Source: Heloderma charlesbogerti
Taxonomy: Eukaryota > Chordata > Lepidosauria > Squamata > Helodermatidae
Direction: 5' to 3'
Length of the DNA stretch: 64,000 bases
Assembly: GCA_026122225.1 (NCBI GenBank)
Contig: JANEZZ010000478.1
Coordinates: forward strand, 62,001 to 126,000
Shown piece after piece: positions 56,040-64,000 of the stretch. The notes under the pieces are model-generated. The model did no database searches. It was not told the DNA's origin and saw only the letters and a list, made by a program, of their open reading frames with translations. Within the stretch, counting starts at the first letter, position 1, and each line of letters begins with the position of its first letter. The position numbers and the translations under genes were made by a program.

Positions 56040-56335
56040 CTCACTCACCCAGGAGCTTTGCGGCCCGGGAGGGGGTGACAGGGGAAGGTCTACCTCTCCC
56101 ATAAGGGGTAGTCCTGAGGGGCGGCAATGCTGTCACACTACTCCTCAGGCTGTGTATGTTTTTGCCCATTATAGTGCCAGATAGCAGCTGGCATAGTCCA
56201 GTGCCCATCCTAGGTTTTGCAGGATATTTCAATAAATGTGGCCCAGTTTCAATCCAAGCACTTGTGTCCATCTCTTTATTACCACTCCCCGCTTGCGACT
56301 GGTTCCAGGAACAGTTTCTTCCCAACAGATGATGA
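56040..56335 (+). mobile_element. 3' terminal region of the Ngaro-type element
   Basis: Shares 'cctcaggctg', 'atttcaataaatgtggccca' and surrounding spacing with 1-225 of the window. AATAAA at 56,224-56,229 is a plausible polyadenylation signal. The right boundary is approximate. Confidence 0.65.
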
Positions 56336-56865
56336 GCATTCACAACCCCTGGTTGGCAAAGGGGAGCTCTGACTAAGCACTCCTACCGTAGGGCAAATGG
56401 CTTCCACTGGCGCTTTGAAAACCGGAATTCACTATGTTCAAAGATTTCTTTTACACTCTTTCAACTCAAAAGTATTTCTCAGCTCTAGCCCTTAAATATA
56501 TTTTTAAAAGGGAGGTCTATGTCTGTTTCCATCAAAATGATAAACTAGGCATTATGCAAAAATGAAGTCCAAGAAAGGCATTGCCTAACAGTTAACAGCT
56601 ATGTGGAGGAAATGTGGTTCTGATTTGGTCATAATTTACAGGAAATATCTGACCCAAAGGTCATTATTGCCATTATAACTTGTGAAAATATGAATAATAA
56701 GGGAAACAAAAATGCCATCCTAGGTGTTGAAAAAGCTCTGAGTTAGGTAGATGTTGCTATGGGTACACTTGTCTGTTTATAAAACATTATAAAAATGAGG
56801 TTTTGTTTTTGTCTCTCTGTCTAGCCAAATATTACAGACAACATGAAAAAGGAAAGAAACCTATT
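56336..56865. other. No gene recognised
   Basis: AT-rich; no element recognised. Confidence 0.4.
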
Positions 56866-57539
56866 TAGGGATGTTGTAGAAATCCTCCACAGACCCCAAT
56901 GAGGCTGGATCCTATTGAATCTGGCCCCCCAAAGTGCGTGGAGGATCGGATCTCCTACCTGTGCCTCCAGGAGGAATCCTCACTGGCCGGATCATCTCCG
57001 CCGGCTGGCTCCAGAGCACCAGCAATATGGCCACCATTGCTGTATCGCTGGCTGGGCGGATTGACTGAGGACACAAATGGTGTCCAGGATGCCATTTGCA
57101 GCCATAAAGGCCTTAGTTTAAGGTAAATGCAGCTGTAAATGGCTGCATTTACCTTAAACTAAGGCCTTTACAGTCACAAATGGCATCCGGGATGCCATTT
57201 GCATCCATGCTTTTCATTAACACAATATTTGAAATATTTTCAAATATTTGCATAGCCTATCACGTAAAAGCAGGGACGTCCCATTTACGGCTGCATTTAC
57301 CTTAAACTAAGGCCTTTACGGCCACAAATGGCATCCCGGATGCCATTTTCATCTGCAGTCAGACGTCCCCTTCAGGCAGCGATACAGCATGGTGGCCGTA
57401 TTGCTGGCACTTTGGAGCCGGCTGGCCGCTCCACAGAAGAGCCGCAGAGCGGAGCCAGCCGAAAAGGATTCTGGGGGGGGAAGGAATGGATCGCCTCCCC
57501 CCTGCCCAGAATGGGAGGTAAGCGTTCCACCCATCCCTA
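56866..57539. mobile_element. Polypalindromic hAT element, copy I (674 bp, inverted, R-type)
   Basis: TAGGGATGTTGTAGAAATCC...GTTCCACCCATCCCTA; ACCTATT borders both ends (AACCTATT left, ACCTATTA right, offset by one base). The interior holds a large palindrome with arms AAGGCCTTAGTTTAAGGTAA (57,107-57,126 and its complement at 57,150-57,170), flanked by 'acaaatggtgtcc' and 'cacaaatggcatccgggatg' palindromes. A partial P remnant (TTTGCATAGCCTATCACG, 57,247-57,264) shows the two subfamilies share ancestry. Confidence 0.85.
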
Positions 57540-57548
57540 ACCTATTAA

Positions 57549-57681
57549 GGTTGCAATCCTATGCACATTTAGACAGAAAAAAAGTCCTACAACTCCCAGC
57601 ATTCCCTTGCCAATATGGCTGACAGAGGTATGCTGAGAGTTGTGGGACTTTTTCTGTCTAAACATGCATAGGACTGTGCCC
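57549..57681. mobile_element. PIF/Harbinger-like MITE, 133 bp
   Basis: GGTTGCAATCCTATGCACAT...ATGCATAGGACTGTGCCC with TAA on both sides (57,546-57,548 and 57,682-57,684). The body is a near-perfect palindrome ('aaaaagtcctacaactccca' and 'gagttgtgggactttttc'). It begins 10 bp from the end of copy I. Confidence 0.85.
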
Positions 57682-57684
57682 TAA

Positions 57685-58159
57685 GATGATGGTGATAATG
57701 ATGATCTTATGCATATAATTCAAAGTCAGGAGTTAGTGGGTCATCCCTTTTTGACTGCCTTCCCATTAACTGATTCTCATGAAACACACTTCACTGGAAA
57801 GCGCTAGACATGTAGATTCTACAAATAACAACAGTTTTCACTATAATTCAAAGTCAGGCGTTCATGTCCATAAAGCTTTTTTTAAAAAGAATTAGGCTAT
57901 CTTCTTAACAATGTACTATAAAGTGTTTTTTTTAATATCAAAAAGCCAATTATAATTAAACAAGCATAATTAATTACAAATTGGAGAAAAATGAAATATG
58001 AACACAAAAAAGTCTCTGTACACCTTTATAAATACAGGTGCAGGCCAAAGTGCAATGATACACCAGTAACATATGGCCTGTAAACAAATCGTGAAGAGAC
58101 TAAGAGACACAGTTAAAAGCAAACCTGTCAAAGTTTGGTTTACACCAAAGACATTGTAT
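57685..58159. other. No gene recognised
   Basis: AT-rich; no element recognised. Confidence 0.4.
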
Positions 58160-58162
58160 TTA

Positions 58163-58608
58163 GGGCACAATCCTAGCTAGATAGGCAGCCACCTCCAACC
58201 TCAGAGGCGACCACCTATCCAAAGCAAGGCAGGAGAAGCACCGGGGGGATCATTCCCTCCGCACCTCTCCTGCCTTGCTATTTTTCTCTAGACAGCCATT
58301 TTCAGCAGTCTAGCGGCAGGGGACCAGGAGAGAAAGCTGCCGTACGACACATTGGATGTGTCATACACGCAGCTCCGCTCTTCCCACCCCGGAACACCCC
58401 CCAGCCCCGCCCCTTTTCAGTCGCTCCGCTAGCCTCTTCCGAGCGCAGAGGACAGGGCTTCTCCATGCTGCCTTTGAGGCAGCGCAGATGAGAGGGGAGG
58501 TCAGTTTTCCAGGAACCAACCTCAGAGCATGGGCTCCGAGGTCGGTTCCCAGAAATGAGTATATCCTATGGCCCTCTAGACAGTGTCTCGCAGCCATAGA
58601 ATTGCTCT
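58163..58608. mobile_element. PIF/Harbinger-like MITE, 446 bp, inverse of 8,313-8,846
   Basis: GGGCACAATCCTAGCTAG...ATAGAATTGCTCTC with TTA on both sides (58,160-58,162 and 58,609-58,611). Its reverse complement aligns along its length with 8,313-8,846, for example 'ggaaccaacctcagagc' and 'gtacgacacattggatgtg'. It is shorter mainly because it has one unit of the 38-bp repeat instead of three. Confidence 0.85.
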
Positions 58609-58611
58609 CTT

Positions 58612-59230
58612 AAGGATGTTTTGTAAAGATAAAAGATGTAACACTTTAAATATTTCAATAAACACAGTTAAGTTAAACCTTTCATTAGATTTGATTTTTC
58701 TCCACAAACTGTGTTTGCAGGGAACCAACTGGTTACTATTACTACAAACTCTGAAAATAGATAATTAAGAGAATGCATGGAGTTTGGTCCTATTCCTCTG
58801 CTGCTTGTTCATGATACTCTTATTAAAAAATAAAGATCTATGGAGGTTCCTATACACCAAATATATTTCATGCTTCTTATTTAATTGTGTGGGGGTGGGG
58901 AGCAGTCCCCACCCCTCACTGTCAATGTTTCAGACTATATCTACCTACATATTTCTGATTATTTTGAGGTATAAAAAGTTACCATAGTAAATGCTCTTAA
59001 ATACAATTGGCATTTTGCAACTTAGCCTTGAATATATCCAATAGCAGGCCTTTGAGCCTTGTTGTGAATATTCTTCCCCTCTGCCAAAACCTGAAATGGC
59101 ACCCCTACCTGCAGCTAAGATCACTGTCATCATACAGTTAGAAGCCAACACAGACATTTTTTTTAAAAAAAGTCTCAGAACATTGTCCTAGCTTCCTTCA
59201 TGAAAAATGACTTTAACAAAATGGGCAATA
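58612..59230. other. No gene recognised
   Basis: AT-rich; no element recognised. Confidence 0.4.
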
Positions 59231-59465
59231 TAGGATTGGATCCAAAGTTTCCCTTCTCCAGTGGAAGGAAACTTTCCTACAAGAATCCAACCCCCAGGGA
59301 TAGGTTTCAGGCAGTGAAGAGGGCTGCAGAGGAAGGGGGAAGGGAAATTCTGTTCCATGCCATCGGGCTAGAGCCAAACATTCTCTTCTCTGACAGAAGA
59401 ACTCTGTCTTCTAACAGGAGGAGTCCATCCTCCAACAGAGAAAGGGAAACTTTAGATCCAAGCCA
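59231..59465. repeat. Inverted-repeat element, TTGGATCCAAAGTTTCCC ends
   Basis: 'aggattggatccaaagtttc' on the left and 'gggaaactttagatccaagc' on the right form imperfect terminal inverted repeats about 235 bp apart, with further internal pairing ('aggaaactttcc'). It is probably a MITE; no clear duplication is visible. Confidence 0.5.
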
Positions 59466-60269
59466 TTATTTCTAGACTAAGTAAACCTTTGGATTTAGCA
59501 CCACATTGCATTCTCCTAAAAGCTGGAGAAATTATGAATGGAAGAAGTTTTTACAAAATCGATACATGCTTGGTTGAAAAACCATACTGAAAATTCAATA
59601 ATTAATCAACCAATATTACATTGGGGAAAATGTATCATGGGAGATTACACAAGAATTATTCCTAGTTTTGGTACTGTCCAAATGTTTCCTTGGCTTGCAT
59701 GAAAGTGTGGACAGAACACCTATTAAATTCACTAATGGCATAAAACTGGGAGGGCTCACATGCATTTTAGAGGATAAACTAAAATGCAACAGGAACCAAT
59801 CTCATAGAACTGGAGGAGATGACTGACAAAATACACTCTCCACAAATATGGGTATATGAAGTGTTTGGGGAGATATATGCTAAAAAGTAACATTGCTGAG
59901 AGAAAACTTTGAGTACACAGTAAAGAACAAACTCAGCAGGTGAACAGCATGCTGTAGCACCACAGGCCAAACTAATCTTAACTTTAAAGTGGATAGAACA
60001 TAACATGATCTCAATATTGCTAGTCAGTGGGTGTGAGTGTCTGCATGCATGCAAGCATGAATGTATACATGTGCTTATTGGTAATGTGTCTGTTATTCAG
60101 AAGGGATATGTGTCTCATGCAAAACATGGTTAGGGGGCAGCAAGGAACTTGCTGTTGGATCAATATGGTGTTGGCTGAATTTTGCAACGAATAAACCAAT
60201 GGAGAGAGCTGGGGGGCAGGAGGGTAAAGAAACATGAATTCTAGGTTGTGTGAATCAGCAAAACATGAG
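59466..60269. other. No gene recognised
   Basis: AT-rich, with no identified element. Confidence 0.4.
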
Positions 60270-60652
60270 CTTGTCCAGGTTCTCCAAATTCCGTCTTGAA
60301 ACTTGTTCTGACTCATGTACATCCCAGATTGTGAGCTTCTTTTTCTTTTTGCCCCAAAATTCATGGATATTTTTGTGCACAATTTTCCAAATGTATGCAT
60401 CACTTGAGTGCATTTTTGAAATGGATGCATCTTTCTCCCATTTATTAAAATGTGTTTGTGCATTTTTTCAAAAGCATGCATTTTATTTGTATCTTCTAAA
60501 TGTACACATTTTTCAAATGCAGTCCCCTTGTTCCATGAATTCTGTTGCAAGTTTGGAAATATATGGACTTGGATTGCAGATTGCATTTGGGTGTGTGAAC
60601 TGAGTAAATCCTAGTCAAAACCAAACTAAAATGAATTTCTCATACATCCCTA
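60270..60652. mobile_element. hAT-like remnant ending TTCTCATACATCCCTA
   Basis: The right end CATACATCCCTA at 60,641-60,652 is a typical terminus of the hAT-like families here. The AT-rich interior has several 'atgcat' and 'tgcattttt' repeats. The left end is not defined. The 188-codon minus-strand open frame across it (60,020-60,586) has no domain. Confidence 0.45.
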
Positions 60653-60775
60653 ATGGATTCCTAGGAGGTGAATGTGGGATAGGTCTTGAGGAACACCTAT
60701 CCCCCATGGGTAAATTGCCACACACAGTCCAGAGCAGAAAGAAAGGTCATGGGGAGCAACCCAATCTCTAGATTA

Positions 60776-60860
60776 TAGTGCAATCCTAAATATATCTGCT
60801 TTGAAGTATCATTGTTTCAATGGAGCTTACCCCCAAGTAAATCTGTATAGGATTGCATCC
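60776..60860. mobile_element. Short PIF/Harbinger-like MITE, 85 bp
   Basis: TAGTGCAATCCTAAATATAT...TGTATAGGATTGCATCC with TTA on both sides (60,773-60,775 and 60,861-60,863). Confidence 0.72.
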
Positions 60861-60863
60861 TTA

Positions 60864-61771
60864 GTGCATGAACACATAGCAAAGGAATTGACAGAGGATG
60901 TAAGAGAGTTATGGTTTATGCTTAAGGCTTCCATTGTTCCAAGGAAAATACGTAAATTCAGTATTTTGTTGAGTTTTACTGAAAAAAAATGTTATTTCCA
61001 ACTCTTTCCCATTTATTCCATTTATTCCAGTATTCCTTCAGGGTATATTTTATTAACAAAAGCTATGCATGTATTTCCAGGAAATCATATACACTGGAGA
61101 AACAAGATAAATTCTACTGTCAAGATTTGTTATTATTCATGTAAAGAAACTGCGCATTCTTACCTCTTTAATTCTATACGGTATCTAGTTCTACAAATAA
61201 GCCCAAATATCAGAGGCTTCTTTCACTGTGAAAAAGTATTCCATTGTGGTTCTATCCCTATAAGGGAGGTGTGCATTTTCAATGTAATAAAGTGCTCTTT
61301 GTCTCCACTAGAGATCGTGTTTCCCTGCAGAAGGTCATATTAATACGCATAGAAGAAAAATTATTAGCCCTAGCCAAGCCTGTGTTGCACCTTTCTGCAC
61401 TTAAAGAAAAATGACTTCATCATAGAAGAACATGTTGCCAAAACAAAAAAATAAAACAAAACCTAAACTCAGCTGCTACTCAAAGGGGTAGATCATGTTG
61501 AATTCCTTCATCTTCCTCCATAGTGGCTAAGTTTACCTAATGTCCATGTGTCATTACATGGAGTGCAATCCGAATGTTAGGATTTGAAATAAATTGAATT
61601 ATATGCTATGGAAGGAAAGAGGGGAACTCAATACAGGGCTGCCATTTTCAGCTGCAACACTGTGTTTTTTGTAACCTATAATTTTGCCATGAATTGTGGT
61701 GCTGACTAAAGTGAAGAATTGGTCCTGACTAGAATTTTCTTGTATGTTCATGATACCACCATATTTTCCTT
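60864..61771. other. No gene recognised
   Basis: A 180-codon plus-strand open frame (60,801-61,343) begins inside the MITE, has no known domain and a Phe/Ile/Tyr-rich composition typical of AT-rich noncoding DNA. Confidence 0.45.
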
Positions 61772-63637
61772 TCATTTATTACATTTCTATACCACGCAGT
61801 AGCCAAAGCTCTCTGTGCAGTTTACAAAGATTAAAAACCTTTAAAAATGCAATATTGTGCATAATATAAAAAAGTTTAGCTAAAAACATATAAATAGACA
61901 GCAGATACACTTACATACACACACATATATCCAAACAATATCCCATGACCTGATTAAAAATCTATCATATGCTGCCAAATGCCTGGAAGTAGAGGAAGGT
62001 CTTAACCTGACACTGAAAAGATAACAGTGTTGGTGCCAGGTGTGCCTCATTGCTGAGTTCACTCCATAATTGGATGTTCCACCACAGAGAAGGCCCTTCC
62101 CTTGTTGCCACCTTCTGAGCCTCCCTCAGAAGGGGCACCTAGAGGAGAGCCTTATAGGTCATAACCAGCACCTTGAATTGGGCTTGGAAACATACAGGCA
62201 GCCAGTGCAAGCAGGCCCGAATTGGTGTTATATGTTTGGACCTTCTTGTCCCTGTTATCAATCTGGCCACCACATTTTGCACAAACTGTAGCTTCTGAAC
62301 TGTCTTCAAGGGCAGCCCCACTTGGAGCGCATTGCAGTAATCTATCTTGGAGGGCATGGGTAACTGAAGCTATGTTGTCACTGTCCAAAGAGGGGTGTAG
62401 CTGGGCCACCAACCAAAGTTGGTAGAAGGCACTCCATGAGCCACAAAGTCACCTGAACCTCAAGTGACAAAGATCGCTCCAGGAGAACCCCCAAGCTATG
62501 AACCTGCTCCTTCAGGGGGAGTGCAACCTCATCCAGAACAGGCTGAGCACTCTCCATCTGGTCAGAAGAACCATACACTAATGGGATCTCGGTGTTGTCT
62601 GGATTGAGCTTCAGTTTATTAGCCTTCATCCAGTCCATTGTCACAGCAAGCAACTAATATAGCACATCCATAGCCTCACCCGATGAAGACAAAAAGGAGA
62701 AATAGAGCTGTGCTTCATCAGCATGCTGATGAGAACCCACTCCAAAACTCCAGATGAACCCACTGAGCAGTTTCATGTAAATGTTAAATAGCATGGGGGA
62801 CAAAACTGACCCCTGCAGAACCACCTACTGGAGTATCCTTGGTACCAAGCAATATTCCCCAAGCACCATCTTCTGAAGTCAAACATCCAAGTAGGAGTGA
62901 AACTACTGCAATGCAGTACCTCCTACTCCCATCTCAGAGAATCATCCCAGAAGGATACCATGATTGATGGTATCGAGAGCTGCCAAGAGATCAAGGAGAA
63001 TCAACAAGGTCACATTCCCCATCTCTCTCCTGACATAGGTCATCATACAGGGTGACTAAGGCTATCTCCATGCCAAAACCAGGCCTGAACCCTGGCTGAA
63101 ATGGATGCAGATAATTGTCTCATCCAAGAGTATCTGGAGCTGGTTGGCAACCACCCACTCAAAGACCTTCCCCAGGAAAGAAACATTTGCCACTAGCCTA
63201 AAGATTTTCTAGGTCCAGTGAGTGTTTCTTCAGGAGTGGTTTCACCACCGCCTCTTTCAGGCAGGTCAGAACCACCCCTTCTCACAAGGAGGCATTGATC
63301 ACCTCTCTGGTCCAGTCAGTGGTTCCCTCCCTGCCAGTTTTTATAAGCCAAGTGGGGCAAGGATCCAATACAGAAGTGGTTGCACAGATTTGTCCAAGCA
63401 CCATGTCAACATCCTTGAGCTGTACCAACGGCATCTCATCCATGGAAACAGGACAAGGCTGTGCTCTGGATACATCACCTGATTCACCTGTTTTAACACT
63501 GGAATCTAAGCCCTTGTCAATGCAAGAGTTTCATCTTGGAAGTCCCTAGCAAGTGTATTACAATAGGTCTCAGACAGATCTACACTGTCCCTAGGGCCAG
63601 CATGTAATACGCCCCGAACAACCCTGAAAAGCTCGGG
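61772..63637 (-). mobile_element. L2-type LINE, 1.9 kb of ORF2 and 3' end
   Basis: The left edge is the inverted L2 3' end ('catttctataccacgcagta'). The minus strand then encodes VQNVVARLITGTRRSKHI, LHWLPVCFQAQFKVLVMTYK (62,139-62,357), MKANKLKLNPDNTE and SLGVLLERSLSLEVQV (62,378-62,653), and further right VLQGSVLSPMLFNIYMKLL with the catalytic box reading HADEAQLYF (about 62,697-62,725) instead of the usual Y-A-D-D. The catalytic pair is altered and frames are broken. On the right it is interrupted by copy J. Confidence 0.85.
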
Positions 63638-64000
63638 TAGGGGTGTACAGAACATACTCACCAGTCTGCTGGGGGAGTCCGCAAGGGGAGGTGATCCGTC
63701 CTTCACCCTGGAATCCTCCCTAGCTGGCTCCACTCCGCAGCGAGTCTGCGGAGCCACCAACCAGGGCCGCCTGCAGCCGGACTTCCGGGCTGCGGCCGCA
63801 AATGGCGTCTGGCGGAGGGGGATGCCATTTGCGTCCCTGCCCTTTGCCATGATTGGCTATGTAAATATTTGCATAGCCTATCACGGCAAAGGGCAGGGAA
63901 GCAAATGGCATCCGCTACACCGGATGCCATTTTGTTCCGCAGCCCAGCAGCAGATGGCTGTGGAACGAAGACAATGACCTGGACCAGCTGCCACCAGGTA
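63638..64000. mobile_element. Polypalindromic hAT element, copy J, left part
   Basis: TAGGGGTGTACAGAACATAC starts at 63,638 inside an L2. Q modules at about 63,796-63,835 and 63,900-63,933 flank a P module (63,845-63,889). The right end lies outside the window; the expected duplication would be AGCTCGGG. Confidence 0.82.

Larger units (their letters stand above)
50400..56335 (+). mobile_element. Ngaro-type (DIRS order) tyrosine-recombinase retrotransposon, degenerate
   Basis: In order: GC-rich 5' region (50,400-51,518), a gag-like basic N-terminus (51,519), RNase H remnants (53,260-53,700), a partial hydrolase (53,921-54,240), a tyrosine recombinase (54,328-55,250), a longer hydrolase (55,310-55,915) and a 3' end with AATAAA (56,224). 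Reverse transcriptase is not recognisable and appears deleted. Copies G and H of the polypalindromic family split it. Gag, RT-RH, recombinase and SGNH hydrolase is the known vertebrate Ngaro layout. The 5' boundary is uncertain. Confidence 0.78.

Noticed and set aside
60020..60586. 188-codon minus-strand open frame
   Set aside because: It runs across a hAT-like remnant with repeated 'atgcat' words. The protein is a low-complexity His/Lys/Phe mixture with no domain.
60801..61343. 180-codon plus-strand open frame
   Set aside because: It begins inside a MITE, has no recognisable domain, and its hydrophobic composition is typical of AT-rich noncoding DNA.

Overview
The window looks like a repeat-dense, gene-poor stretch of a squamate reptile genome (lizard or snake; I cannot name the species). 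The evidence is the mix of mobile elements: BovB (RTE) LINEs, CR1, L2 and L1 LINEs, tRNA-derived SINEs, a tyrosine-recombinase (Ngaro-type, DIRS order) retrotransposon, a solo LTR, PIF/Harbinger-like MITEs with TAA/TTA duplications, and many hAT-type non-autonomous DNA transposons with 8-bp target duplications. I found no host exon, tRNA, rRNA or other cellular gene I could defend. The longer open frames are broken retroelement proteins or chance.

Layout. 1-225: end of a Ngaro-type element. 2.2-9.5 kb: BovB copies, including a 2.6-kb minus-strand copy, then hAT and Harbinger-like elements and a SINE. 10-16 kb: small hAT elements, the first polypalindromic hAT copy (A) and a MIR-like SINE. 17.9-24 kb: CR1, L2 and L1 3' fragments and copy B. 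26-31 kb: copy C, a solo LTR, BovB and small MITEs. 31.4-35.4 kb: a plus-strand CR1 (zinc-finger and esterase ORF1) split by copy D and by a 1.2-kb unclassified insertion. 36-41.4 kb: a minus-strand CR1 split by a small retro-inserted segment and by copy E. 41-50 kb: microsatellites, nested L2 copies and copy F. 50.4-56.3 kb: a Ngaro-type element with gag start, RNase H, tyrosine recombinase and SGNH hydrolase remnants, split by copies G and H. 56.9-64 kb: copy I, Harbinger-like elements, a minus-strand L2 and the left part of copy J.

The most unusual feature is the family I call copies A-J. It has ten members of about 0.4-1.2 kb with TAGGGATG...CATCCCTA ends and mostly 8-bp duplications (hAT-like). 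Their interior is a chain of alternating palindromes: a TACGTA-centred module (P) with arm GTGATAGGCTACGTAAAT, and a CpG-rich module (Q) with arm GCAAATGGCGGC. In copies C, D, E and F the chain is itself palindromic, so palindromes are nested in palindromes. Five of the ten sit inside other retroelements, which gives a clear relative order of insertions. None encodes a transposase, so they would have to be mobilised in trans.

No cellular pathway or operon is present. The proteins that can be recognised (reverse transcriptase, endonuclease, esterase/hydrolase, RNase H, tyrosine recombinase) are all retroelement remnants with stops, frameshifts or lost catalytic residues.
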